Source of the DNA: an uncultured Planctomycetaceae bacterium
GTDB lineage: Bacteria; Planctomycetota; Planctomycetia; Pirellulales; Pirellulaceae
Length of the DNA stretch: 12,719 bases
NCBI GenBank assembly: GCA_903921945.1
Contig: CAIXSC010000745.1
Coordinates: 1-12,719 of the forward strand
Direction of reading: 5' to 3'
Positions 1 through 8,139 of this stretch are shown here, in pieces. Positions within the stretch are counted from its first letter, which is position 1. Each line of letters starts with the position of its first letter. A program made the translations under genes and the position numbers. A model generated the notes under the pieces. That model saw only the letters and a program-made list of their open reading frames with translations. It searched no databases and was not told the origin of the DNA.

Positions 1-97
1 AGGAGGAAGGAGGACAACTGGCGAACTGTGGATGGGCGGCGAGGGATGGGGTGATGGAACATGGGGCCCGTGGTAACGCATGCGGGGCGTCGTTCCG

Positions 98-124
98 GAG
101 CCGGCTACCCCTCGTGGCCGGCTC
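98..124. other. GC-rich stem-loop upstream of dus
   Basis: Positions 98-108 pair with 114-124 around a 5-nt loop (109-113), giving an 11-bp stem with one G-T wobble (106 with 116) and a perfect GAGCCGGC/GCCGGCTC base. No T-run follows on the + strand, so it is not a canonical intrinsic terminator. It could end transcription from an upstream gene outside the window or sit in the dus leader. The rest of 1-261 shows no convincing gene: all three + frames close early. An AGGAGGAAGGAGG purine stretch at 1-13 looks like a ribosome-binding site but leads to no sizeable ORF. Confidence 0.45.
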
Positions 125-261
125 ACGACATACTTTCGAGAAGCGTTAGGTTCGAAGGTTTGTCTGATCGCGGATCGCCGTCTGTGACTTGCGGGGAAGG
201 CGGCCGTGACGCGTGTGCGGCGGGGTGACCGCTGCGCCGGCCGGGGAAGGGTTGAGGATTC

Positions 262-1380
262 ATGACCGTGACCGATGACCAACATCACGACCCGATGTCG
301 GAGGCCGAGTGGCTGCTGCGGAATCCTCCGCAAGTGCCTCCCCTGCACATTGGCGGCATTCGCGTCGACCCGCCCGTGTTGCAGGCGCCGATGGCCGGCT
401 ACACGAACTTCGCATTCCGTGAAATGGTCCGCTCGTACGGTGGAGCCGGGCTGCAAGCGACGGAGATGATTAGCGCCAAAGGGTTCGTGTGGCTGGACGA
501 GCACGAGTGTGAACATCCGGATCGGCTTTGGGGAGTGAAGGACGAATCGCGACCGCTGGCGGTGCAGATCTGGGACAACGATCCGGAGACGCTGGCGAAG
601 GTCGGCGCGCGGTTGGCGACCGAATATCAAGTAAGCGTGGTCGACATCAATTTCGGCTGTCCGGTGAAGCAGGTGACCGAAAAGGCGCACAGCGGCTCGT
701 ACCTGTTGCGATTCCCGGAACGGGTCGGGCGGATCATCGAACGGGTTGTTGCGGCCTGCGCACCAACGCCGGTGACCGCGAAAATCCGTCTCGGATGCAC
801 GCGCGACCAGATCAACGCGATCGATGTCGCGCAGGTGGTGGAAGGGGCAGGGGCCGCCGCCCTGACGGTGCATGGTCGAACCGCCGAGGATTTTTTCAAG
901 GGGCATGCGGACTGGGATCGCATCTCGGCGATCCGACCGCATCTGAAACGCATCCCGCTCATCGGCAACGGCGACCTGGATTCGCCGGTCAAGGTGTTGG
1001 CCGCCTTCCACCGCTACGCGATCGACGGCGTGATGATCGCCCGCGCGTCGCTGGGACGCCCTTGGTTGTTTCGACAAGTCCAGGCGGCTTTGCGGGGCGA
1101 GCCGATCCCGCGCGAGCCGACCGTGGGCGAACAGCGGGAGGCGATGTTGCGGCACTATGACCTGGTTTGCCAGCGCTTCGGCGACCAGAAGGGCACCCAT
1201 CTGATGCGGAAGTACGCGTGCAATTACGCGTCCGGACGCCCAGGCGCCCGCCAGTTCCGCGGCCACGTCGCTCATGTCGGCTCGCGCGAAGAGTTTCTCC
1301 GAGCCGTCGCGTTGTACTTTCCCAAAGTGGATGATCTGTCCGAGTCGGCGGAGGACTCGCCGTGCGAAACGTGCGAGTAA
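262..1380 (+). CDS. dus: tRNA-dihydrouridine synthase (DusB-like)
   Basis: FMN-dependent enzyme that reduces specific uridines in the tRNA D-loop to dihydrouridine, acting in the cytoplasm with NADPH. The 372-residue product has the family's ordered motifs: FMN-binding QAPMAGYTN (residues 41-49), catalytic-cysteine motif NFGCP (130-134, C133), the AKIRLG strand with K174, HGRT (204-207), GNGD (235-238) and IARASLGRPWLF (259-270). The C-terminal helical tRNA-binding domain follows, with MRKYACNYASG. Length is slightly above the usual 320-350 residues because of about 30 extra N-terminal residues and an acidic tail ending CETCE. The ATG at 262 is preceded by GAGG at 254-257; an in-frame ATG at 295 is a possible shorter start. 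It is + strand like the following ABC operon but separated from it by a 212-bp repeat-rich gap. The DusB rather than DusA/DusC assignment rests on overall resemblance only. Confidence 0.95.
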   Translation: MTVTDDQHHDPMSEAEWLLRNPPQVPPLHIGGIRVDPPVLQAPMAGYTNFAFREMVRSYGGAGLQATEMISAKGFVWLDEHECEHPDRLWGVKDESRPLAVQIWDNDPETLAKVGARLATEYQVSVVDINFGCPVKQVTEKAHSGSYLLRFPERVGRIIERVVAACAPTPVTAKIRLGCTRDQINAIDVAQVVEGAGAAALTVHGRTAEDFFKGHADWDRISAIRPHLKRIPLIGNGDLDSPVKVLAAFHRYAIDGVMIARASLGRPWLFRQVQAALRGEPIPREPTVGEQREAMLRHYDLVCQRFGDQKGTHLMRKYACNYASGRPGARQFRGHVAHVGSREEFLRAVALYFPKVDDLSESAEDSPCETCE

Positions 1381-1402
1381 CGGCCGCCGAAGCTTCGCGG
1401 GC

Positions 1403-1456
1403 GGACGGCGTGTCGCCCATGGACGGCGTGTCGCCCGTGGATGGCGTGTCGCCGGC
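1403..1456. repeat. Three 18-bp tandem units
   Basis: Three consecutive 18-bp units (1403-1420, 1421-1438, 1439-1456) share the core GGCGTGTCGCC and differ at only a few positions. A degenerate relative (GGGAGTGTCGCCAGC) sits near 1496-1510. They lie between the dus stop and the most plausible ABC ATPase start. The 18-bp unit keeps all frames open, which explains a Gly/Val/Ser/Pro-repeat N-terminal extension that appears if translation is forced back to a GTG at 1362. Confidence 0.85.
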
Positions 1457-1520
1457 GGTGGCGGGGTTTCCAGCGGTGGGAGCGTCGTCGGCGGCGGGAG
1501 TGTCGCCAGCGGACGCGAGC

Positions 1521-1565
1521 CAGTCAGGCACTCTCCAGTCAGGCACTCTCCAGTCAGGCACGCGA
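1521..1565. repeat. 15-bp tandem repeat, three units
   Basis: CAGTCAGGCACTCTC occurs twice exactly (1521-1535 and 1536-1550), followed by a third unit at 1551-1565 that matches over its first 10 bases. It is unrelated in sequence to the 18-bp array 65 bp upstream. It ends about 28 bp before the ATG of the ABC ATPase, so it would lie in the 5' leader of the exporter mRNA. Confidence 0.85.
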
Positions 1566-1592
1566 GTGGCGTGGGCTGGGGGTGGCGAACTG

Positions 1593-2288
1593 ATGTTTGA
1601 AGCGCGGGGGCTGGTCAAGCGCTATCAACTGGGGGAAGTCGAAGTGTTGGCGCTGCGGGGAGTCGACTTCCTGCTGCGGTCGGGCGAGTTTGTCGTGTTG
1701 CTGGGACCTTCCGGCAGCGGCAAGTCGACGTTGCTCAACATCCTCGGAGGGCTCGACACGCCCAGCGAGGGTTTCGTGCGGTTCCGTGACCACGACCTGT
1801 CGCAGGGTGACGATGACTTGTTGACCCACTACCGGCGCGATCATGTGGGCTTTGTCTTTCAGTTTTACAATTTGATCCCGAGTTTGACGGCTCGCGAGAA
1901 TGTGCAACTGGTGACCGACTTGGCGGCCGCGCCGATGAGGCCCGAGGAGGCGCTGGAACTGGTCGGGCTGGGTGCGCGTCTGGACCACTATCCGTCGCAG
2001 TTGAGCGGTGGCGAGCAGCAGCGGGTGGCGATCGCCCGGGCGATCGCCAAGCGTCCCGATGTGCTGCTGTGCGACGAGCCTACCGGGGCGTTGGATGTCC
2101 GCACGGGGATTGTGGTGTTGGAAGCGATCGAGCGGATCAATCGGGAACTGGGCACGACGACGGCGGTCATCACGCACAACGCGGCGATCGCGGCGATGGC
2201 TGATCGTGTGGTTCAGCTATCGGATGGCCGAGTGGCGTCGGAAAGCCGAAACGCGGTCAAGGCGGCGGCGCGTGACATCCAGTGGTGA
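1593..2288 (+). CDS. ABC exporter ATP-binding protein, LolD/MacB type
   Basis: Cytoplasmic ATPase subunit expected to dimerise and power the adjacent FtsX-like permease. From the ATG at 1593 it is 231 residues, the normal length for this subfamily. Visible motifs: Walker A GPSGSGKST (38-46), Q-loop Q90 in VFQFYNLIPSLTARENV, signature LSGGEQQ (138-144), Walker B LLCDEP with catalytic E162, D-loop GALD and H-loop H195. The QFYNLIPSLTARENV stretch is typical of the LolD/MacB/FtsE group. The reading frame stays open back to a GTG at 1362 that overlaps the dus stop, but the extra 77 residues are low-complexity translation of intergenic repeats, so the ATG is preferred. Only a weak G-rich ribosome-binding site (1577-1586) precedes it. 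It lies 33 bp upstream of the permease gene, in one operon. Confidence 0.93.
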   Translation: MFEARGLVKRYQLGEVEVLALRGVDFLLRSGEFVVLLGPSGSGKSTLLNILGGLDTPSEGFVRFRDHDLSQGDDDLLTHYRRDHVGFVFQFYNLIPSLTARENVQLVTDLAAAPMRPEEALELVGLGARLDHYPSQLSGGEQQRVAIARAIAKRPDVLLCDEPTGALDVRTGIVVLEAIERINRELGTTTAVITHNAAIAAMADRVVQLSDGRVASESRNAVKAAARDIQW

Positions 2289-2321
2289 ACGGAAACTGTC
2301 CCACGGCGTCGTGGAGGCCGA

Positions 2322-4685
2322 ATGCGAGCGCTACGACGAAAACTGTGGAACGACTTGGCGGCGATTCGCTGGCAGGGACTGGCGATCGTGATGGTCTTGG
2401 CGAGCGGCATGGCGACGTTTGTGATGTCGCTGACCGCGCTCGATTCGTTGACACGGGCCCGGAGCGACTATTTTCGGGCGGCGAATTTCGCCTCGGTGTT
2501 CGCGACCTTGAAGCGGGCGCCGCGGGCGCTCGAACCGCGGCTTCGAGCGATTCCCGGGGTTGCCGACCTGGAAACGCGGATTGTCGTGCCTGCTGTCTTG
2601 GATGTGCGCGGGCTGGCCGAACCGGCCACGGCGCTGTTGATCTCCGTGCCCGACTTTTCCCCACCCCGGGTGAACCGGTTGCATTTGCGCCTGGGGCGGC
2701 TGCCGACCGCCGAGCGCCGTGGCGAGGTCTTGGTGTCCGAAGCGTTCGCGTCGGCGCATCGGCTGCGGCCGGGAGATGGGCTGCGAGCGGTGATCAATGG
2801 CCGCTACCAGCCTTTGACGATCGTCGGGGTCGCGCTGTCACCTGAATTCGTCTATTCGGTGCGTGGCGGCGAGATGATTCCCGATGATCGCCGGTTTGGT
2901 GTGCTTTGGATGCCGTATCGCGATTTGGCGGCCGCCTTTCAAATGGATGGGGCCTTCAATGACGTCGCGGCGACGCTTCGTCCCAGCGCGTCGGAACGGG
3001 ATACTCTCCAGCAGCTTGACGCCCTCCTGCTGCCATACGGCGGAGGAGCCGCTTACGGCCGCGAGCACCAAGCGTCGTCGCGGTTCCTGGACAATGAACT
3101 GATCCAGCTTCGCGGGATGGCGCTGTTGCCGCCGGCGATCTTCCTGTCGGTGACCGGCTTTTTGTTGCACATTGTCTTGTCGCGGCTCGTCGCCACTCAG
3201 CGGGAGCAAATCGCGACGCTGCGGGCGTTCGGCTATTCGCGCGGAGCGATTCTCCGGCATTATTTGGCGTTTGCCGCGATCCTGATTGCGGCGGGAGCCG
3301 CTTTGGGCACCGCCGGCGGCGCGTGGCTCGGCCGCGAATTGACGGAACTCTACGCGCGGTTTTTCCGCTTTCCGACCTTCACCTACCGTGTCGATCCGTT
3401 GGTGGTGGTGCTCGGGGCCGGCTTGAGCTCGGCGGCTGGTTTCGCGGCGATTTGGCGCGTGGCTCGGCGAGCGACTGCGGAGCCGCCCGCGGCCGCGATG
3501 CAGCCAGCTCCGCCCGACCGCTTCCGGCCCAGCGTTGTGGAGCGAATGGGCTGGGGCCGTTGGCTATCGCCGGCGGCACGGATGCTGTTCCGCCATTTGG
3601 AACTGCAGCCGTGGCGGGCCGCCATGACAAGCTGTGGCGCCGCGTTGTCGCTGGCGATCCTGGTGCTCGGAAGTTTCAGCGAGGACATGATCGATTTCGT
3701 GATGCGTTTCCAGTTTGAACATGCGCATCGCCAGGATGTGACGGTGACGTTCACCGAGCCCTCGCCGGGCCGCGCGGTTCACGACCTGCGGCATCTGCCG
3801 GGGGTGCTCGCGGTCGAGCCGTTCCGGGCGGTGCCGGTGAAGCTGAGGTTTGGACACCGGTCCCGGCGGCTTGGTTTGATGGGGGTAAGTCGGCAACCGC
3901 GATTGTTTCGTGTGATCGACGAGCGGATGCGACCCGTGGAGATTCCGCCGGCGGGCGTGGTGCTCAGCGCGGCGTTGGCGGATGGACTTGGCTGCCGCGC
4001 GGGCGACCAGTTGACGCTCGAGGTGCTGGACGGCGCCCGGCCGATCCGCGTTGTCAGCGTGGCGGGCGTGGTGCGCGATTTCCTCGACCTGAACGCCTAC
4101 ATGGACCTGGATGCGCTGCGCCGCTTGCTGCGGGAGCAGGAAACCGCGTCCGGAGCCTTTTTGCGGGTTGACGAACGACGGACCGACCGTCTCTATTCGC
4201 GACTGAAGGCGTTGCCCCGAGTCGCCTCGGTTGGCATCCGCCGCGCGATGCTGGAAAGCTATCGCCGGACGCTTGCCGAAAACGTGTTGCGGATGCGGGC
4301 CTACAATCTGTTTTTCGCGTGCGTGGTGGCGATCGGTGTGGTGTACAACGCGGCTCGCGTGATGTTGTCGGAGCGCAGCCGGGAATTGGCGACCTTGCGG
4401 GTGCTCGGTTTCACCCGCGGCGAAACGGCCTTGATGCTGCTGGGCGAATTGGCGGTGCTCATCGCCGCCGCGATTCCGCTCGGCTGCCTGCTCGGGTACG
4501 GCTTCGCCGCGTTGCTCGCTTGGTCGCTGGCCACGGAGGTGCATCGCTTTCCCTTGGTGGTGCGTGCGGACACGTTCGCGATGGCGACCGCGGTGACGGT
4601 GGGAGCGGCGATTTTCGCCGGCTCGGTGGTCCGCCGCTTGCTCGATCGACTCGATTTGATTGCCGTGCTGAAGGCGCGTGATTGA
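2322..4685 (+). CDS. ABC transporter permease with two FtsX/MacB-like modules
   Basis: Inner-membrane permease of 787 residues. Hydrophobic segments appear near residues 18-40, 265-287, 312-335, 358-380, 434-452, 660-680, 704-730 and 750-772. This gives two copies of a one-TM, large extracytoplasmic domain, three-TM layout, the MacB/LolC/LolE topology. The post-TM motif is duplicated: ATQREQIATLRAFGYSRG in the first half and SERSRELATLRVLGFTRG in the second. One polypeptide can therefore supply both permease halves (pseudo-dimer) to a homodimeric ATPase. The two extracytoplasmic domains are about 225 and 205 residues. GGAGG at 2313-2317, four bases before the ATG, supports the start. The next gene begins 6 bp after its stop. 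Substrate cannot be deduced; such systems commonly move lipids, lipoproteins, peptides or macrolides. Confidence 0.92.
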   Translation: MRALRRKLWNDLAAIRWQGLAIVMVLASGMATFVMSLTALDSLTRARSDYFRAANFASVFATLKRAPRALEPRLRAIPGVADLETRIVVPAVLDVRGLAEPATALLISVPDFSPPRVNRLHLRLGRLPTAERRGEVLVSEAFASAHRLRPGDGLRAVINGRYQPLTIVGVALSPEFVYSVRGGEMIPDDRRFGVLWMPYRDLAAAFQMDGAFNDVAATLRPSASERDTLQQLDALLLPYGGGAAYGREHQASSRFLDNELIQLRGMALLPPAIFLSVTGFLLHIVLSRLVATQREQIATLRAFGYSRGAILRHYLAFAAILIAAGAALGTAGGAWLGRELTELYARFFRFPTFTYRVDPLVVVLGAGLSSAAGFAAIWRVARRATAEPPAAAMQPAPPDRFRPSVVERMGWGRWLSPAARMLFRHLELQPWRAAMTSCGAALSLAILVLGSFSEDMIDFVMRFQFEHAHRQDVTVTFTEPSPGRAVHDLRHLPGVLAVEPFRAVPVKLRFGHRSRRLGLMGVSRQPRLFRVIDERMRPVEIPPAGVVLSAALADGLGCRAGDQLTLEVLDGARPIRVVSVAGVVRDFLDLNAYMDLDALRRLLREQETASGAFLRVDERRTDRLYSRLKALPRVASVGIRRAMLESYRRTLAENVLRMRAYNLFFACVVAIGVVYNAARVMLSERSRELATLRVLGFTRGETALMLLGELAVLIAAAIPLGCLLGYGFAALLAWSLATEVHRFPLVVRADTFAMATAVTVGAAIFAGSVVRRLLDRLDLIAVLKARD

Positions 4686-4691
4686 TGGTGG

Positions 4692-6080
4692 ATGGAATGG
4701 CGATTGACCGGCGAATCGATCGCGGGACAATTCCAAGACTGGGTTCGAACACTCCGACGGCGTTTGTGCGTTATGAAAATCGCCTGGAAGAAGCAAGCAA
4801 CGTGGCTGGTCTGGCTCGTTCCCGGATTGGCCGCGACGTTGCTTTTCTTGTGGCCGCGGTCGGTCGAAGTGGAGGTCGCGACGCTGAGACGCGGGCCGCT
4901 GCGCATCACGATCGACGAGGATGGACGGACGCGCGTGCGGGAGCGCTATCTGGTTTCGGCGCCGCTGGAAGGCGAGTTGTTGCGGGTGACGGTCCGCGCC
5001 GGCGATCCGCTGGTGGCGGGCCGCACGCGGCTCGCCACGCTACTGCCGAAGTCGCCCGATTTGCTCGATGCCCGCGCACTCGCCCAAGCGGAAGCGCGCT
5101 CGCAGGCGGCCGAGGCGGCCTGGAAGCAAGCCGAACGGCGCGTGGCCGAGTCGCAAGAGGCGCTGGAACTGGCCCGACATCAGTTCGAACGGGCGCGTGG
5201 ATTGCTTGCGTCCCGCACGATCACCAGCGAAGAGTTCGAGACCGCGGAGCACCGCGAACGGTTGGCCGCCGAATCGCGCCGCGCGGCGGAATTCGGTCAA
5301 CAGGTGGCTCGCTTCGAATGGGAATGGGCTCGCGCGGCGCTCGCCCGCTTCCAACCATCGCCGCTCAATGTGTCGCCCAAGCCCGCTGCGCCGAGCACGA
5401 CGCCGGCGCCTTCGACTGGTTCTGATGTGGCGACTGGCTCGGCGGCGAATAGCCGGGCGGGAGACGTGCCGTTGTCCGGACAGTTCGACATTCTTTCGCC
5501 AATCGATGGTCGTGTCTTTCGAGTGGTGCGGGAGAGTGCCGGCTTGGTGCCTGGCGGCGCGCCGTTGGTGGAGATTGGCGATCCGAGCGATTTGGAGATC
5601 GAGGTCGACGTGCTTTCCAGCGACGCGGTGCGAATTCCGCCAGGGGCGAAAGTTTTTCTCGAACAGTGGGGCGGTCCCAAGCCGCTGGAAGCCCGCGTCC
5701 GCTTGGTGGAACCGTCCGGTTTCACCAAAGTTTCGGCGCTCGGGGTCGAAGAGCAACGGGTGAACGTGATCGCCGACTTTCTCGCCACGAAGGAGAATCG
5801 GCCACGACTCGGGGATGGCTTCCGGGTCGAAGCGCGGATCGTCGAATGGGAATCCGACGATGTGCTGGTGGTTCCCGCTGGCGCTCTGTTTCGTGATGGC
5901 GACCAGTGGGCCGTGTTCGTGGTGGACGCCGGCCGGGCCCGCCTGCGACGCGTTCGGATCGGCCATCAAAACGGCCGCGAAGCGGAAGTGCTTGACGGCC
6001 TTGCGGCTGGCGAGTCGGTCGTGCAGTACCCTGGCGATCAGCTCCGTGACGGGGCGCGTGTCCAACCGCGGGGGCGCTAG
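4692..6080 (+). CDS. HlyD/RND-family periplasmic adaptor protein
   Basis: Membrane-fusion protein expected to link the ABC permease to an outer-membrane exit duct. In 462-residue numbering: a hydrophobic anchor at about 37-54; first half of the lipoyl-like domain at about 85-118 (LVSAPLEGELLRV, then GDPL); an Ala/Glu/Arg-rich coiled-coil hairpin at 126-220; a Pro/Ser/Thr/Ala-rich insert at 221-262; the second lipoyl half at 267-307 (ILSPIDGRVFRV, then GLVPGGAPLVEIGDPSDLEI); then a beta-barrel and membrane-proximal region containing VLVVPAGALF. Start choice is uncertain. The ATG at 4692 is 6 bp after the permease stop, but an in-frame ATG at 4773 gives a neater N-terminal anchor (MKIAWKK then a hydrophobic run) and 435 residues; neither has a strong ribosome-binding site. 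It is the last gene of the exporter operon, and its stop codon abuts that of the opposite-strand gene. Confidence 0.92.
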   Translation: MEWRLTGESIAGQFQDWVRTLRRRLCVMKIAWKKQATWLVWLVPGLAATLLFLWPRSVEVEVATLRRGPLRITIDEDGRTRVRERYLVSAPLEGELLRVTVRAGDPLVAGRTRLATLLPKSPDLLDARALAQAEARSQAAEAAWKQAERRVAESQEALELARHQFERARGLLASRTITSEEFETAEHRERLAAESRRAAEFGQQVARFEWEWARAALARFQPSPLNVSPKPAAPSTTPAPSTGSDVATGSAANSRAGDVPLSGQFDILSPIDGRVFRVVRESAGLVPGGAPLVEIGDPSDLEIEVDVLSSDAVRIPPGAKVFLEQWGGPKPLEARVRLVEPSGFTKVSALGVEEQRVNVIADFLATKENRPRLGDGFRVEARIVEWESDDVLVVPAGALFRDGDQWAVFVVDAGRARLRRVRIGHQNGREAEVLDGLAAGESVVQYPGDQLRDGARVQPRGR

Positions 6081-7964
6081 CTACGGCAGCTCAAAACAGG
6101 CCGCCTCCTCGCTGTTGCGGATGAAGAGTTTGCCGCCCGCGATCGCTGGATGATTCCACGTCTTGCCGCTGACGCCGCGGAATCTTGTGAGTTCTTGATG
6201 GCGTTCGGGGTCGGCGGCCAACACGACGATATCGCCGGATTCGGCTTGGACGACGAGCACCCCTTCGCCGCCCTGGTCATCGGCCAACAGCACGACTTGG
6301 CCGAAACCATACCGGCCTTGCTTCCAGCGTTTCCGGCCGGTCGCGGCATCCACACAGATGAACAGGTTTTGGCTAAATCCGTACAAGTGGCCGTTGTGGT
6401 ACACGTAGTCGTTGAACGAGGGACGCATGTCCGATGAATCCCACTGCTCGACGATCGACCATGAGCCGTCGACCTTCCGCGGTTCGATCAACGTCACGCC
6501 CGCGCCATCGCCACGCGGGAGCACAATGCGGCCATCGCGCAGTGGTTGAGGCTGGACAATCGTCATGCCGGCGTCGCCCGGTACCTTGTAGGTCCAGGCT
6601 AGCGTGCCATCGGCCGCTGTGACGGCGTCGAGCCGTTTCATGTTGGGCAACAACACCATCTCGCCGGCCGAACTTGGCAGCCTTTGGGCCGAACTGAAGT
6701 TCATCGCGGTCCCGGAACAATGCCAACGCGGTTCCCCATCCGCCAGTCCAACGCCCAGCCATCCTCGATCCTCGGAACCGCCTGCGAAGACGATGGCCGT
6801 ATCGCCTGCGATGAGCGGCGACGAGGAAAATCCCCAGACAGGCAACTGGGCCTCGATCTCCGCCATCAGGTCGCGTTGCCAAATCAAGTCGCCGGTGACG
6901 GCGTCGACGCAGCTTAGCAAAGCCCGCCCGCCGAGCGTGTACAGCTTGCCTTGATGGTACGTCGGCGTGCCGCGCGGACCCGCCCCCGAGACGACGTCGG
7001 AAAACCAGCTGGGGCTCGCTTGCCGCCATCGTTCCTGGCCACTGCTGGCGTCGTAGCAAACAACCATTTCGCTCTCGCCGCGTTGCTCTTGGGTGAACAG
7101 CCGTTCGCCAACGCAACTGAACGAAGACCAGCCGGCTCCGATCGGCCGACGCCAGAGCTCACGGGGATTCGCGTCGCGCCACTGTTCCCAGGTGGTCGGG
7201 CGTCGCGCATGGCCGTCGCGCCGGTCACCGCGGAAGCCGGGCCAATCGTTCGGTCCCGGTTCAATCACTGCCGTCGCGTCCCCGACGCCCGCCGCAGACG
7301 CTGGCGGGGCGCTACCCGTCGAGCTTTCCGCGGCCGCTGTTGGCGGCATCGAGGTCGAAGACGGCGTGGCCGGGGCGGTAGATGAGGTGTTGGCATGATT
7401 CCCGGCCCGCACCGCCGTCGCCTCAAGGCGGCTGTCCGCTGTTGATGTCCAGCGGAAGCGAAGCGACGGCCAGTAGGCTCCATCGAACCCTTCCAAGCGA
7501 GCCAGCGGGAACAACGCCCACCCCGCAAGCACGAGGCTCGCGGCGGTCGCCTGCCGTTTCGAAGGTGACTGGCGGAACAGGTTCGACAGGCCGGCGAAGC
7601 ACAGCAACATCGCCAGCGGCACGCCGTAGATCCACATCGCAACGTACATCGTCGAGTGGGCGCCGATACCGGCCGCCAGTCCACCGCCGCCGATCGCGGC
7701 CAATAGGCCCCATCGCGCGAGCCATGGAATGCGGCTGGCGCAGAGCAGCCAGACCGTGAACAGCAAGAGACACAACGCGGGCACACCCATCATGATCCCA
7801 AAGCGGCTCGAGTTCTTGATCGACGGCGTGATCTGCAAGATGAGACCGGCAAGCTGCGCCGCGAGAATCACGGCCGCGGGCCACAAACGCGGGCCGAGCA
7901 TAGGGGGATCGGGAACTGCGTTCGCGACCGCCGCCGCTTTGGGAAACAAAGGTGTCGTTGCCAT
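6081..7964 (-). CDS. Membrane-anchored PQQ-like (BamB-type) beta-propeller protein
   Basis: 627 residues from the ATG at 7964. The N-terminal third is membrane-embedded, with about five hydrophobic segments near 27-47, 57-76, 83-103, 105-128 and 141-157. A Ser/Thr/Ala/Pro-rich linker follows (about 175-237). From residue 241 a PQQ-like propeller begins with WPGFRG. Its blades carry recurring short strands ending in D-A-x-x-G-x-x-x-W, for example CYDASSGQERW, CVDAVTGDLIWQ, DAVTAADGTLAW and CVDAATGRKRW. Such propellers serve as scaffolds or, in true quinoproteins, hold PQQ; I see nothing that shows cofactor binding, so enzymatic activity is not claimed. The propeller probably faces the periplasm. 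The frame runs upstream to a TTG at 8102, but those 46 residues look non-coding; no clear ribosome-binding site precedes the ATG. It is divergent from the creatininase-family gene across 175 bp. Confidence 0.88.
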   Translation of the reverse strand: MATTPLFPKAAAVANAVPDPPMLGPRLWPAAVILAAQLAGLILQITPSIKNSSRFGIMMGVPALCLLLFTVWLLCASRIPWLARWGLLAAIGGGGLAAGIGAHSTMYVAMWIYGVPLAMLLCFAGLSNLFRQSPSKRQATAASLVLAGWALFPLARLEGFDGAYWPSLRFRWTSTADSRLEATAVRAGNHANTSSTAPATPSSTSMPPTAAAESSTGSAPPASAAGVGDATAVIEPGPNDWPGFRGDRRDGHARRPTTWEQWRDANPRELWRRPIGAGWSSFSCVGERLFTQEQRGESEMVVCYDASSGQERWRQASPSWFSDVVSGAGPRGTPTYHQGKLYTLGGRALLSCVDAVTGDLIWQRDLMAEIEAQLPVWGFSSSPLIAGDTAIVFAGGSEDRGWLGVGLADGEPRWHCSGTAMNFSSAQRLPSSAGEMVLLPNMKRLDAVTAADGTLAWTYKVPGDAGMTIVQPQPLRDGRIVLPRGDGAGVTLIEPRKVDGSWSIVEQWDSSDMRPSFNDYVYHNGHLYGFSQNLFICVDAATGRKRWKQGRYGFGQVVLLADDQGGEGVLVVQAESGDIVVLAADPERHQELTRFRGVSGKTWNHPAIAGGKLFIRNSEEAACFELP

Positions 7965-8139
7965 GGTGGATGCACCGCGATGTCGTGGGTGAGAGGAGAA
8001 GCCGAGAGCGATTGCGGACCCGGGCCGTTGGCGTGTAGCATCCCGACTTTGACCGAGCGTTGAAAGGTGGGAATCACAAGCGAGCCGGGAACGCGGATCC
8101 AACGCGACGGCCCGGAATGTTTTAGCGACGGAGAGTCCG

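Noticed and set aside
3564..4796. 410-codon open frame on the - strand opposite the permease
   Set aside because: It is antisense to a well-supported permease, its product is His/Gln/Arg-rich with no motifs, and long antisense frames are common in GC-rich genes.
5040..6065. 341-codon - strand frame opposite the adaptor
   Set aside because: Shadow of the HlyD-type gene; low-complexity Arg/His-rich product without domain features.
8049..8077. TTGACC as a -35 for the creatininase-family gene
   Set aside because: No acceptable -10 hexamer occurs at 15-19 bp downstream.
7965..8102. 46-codon upstream extension of the PQQ-like protein from a TTG
   Set aside because: The extension is Arg/Ser/His-rich and precedes a good N-terminus (MATTPLFPK then membrane helices); there is no ribosome-binding site at the TTG.
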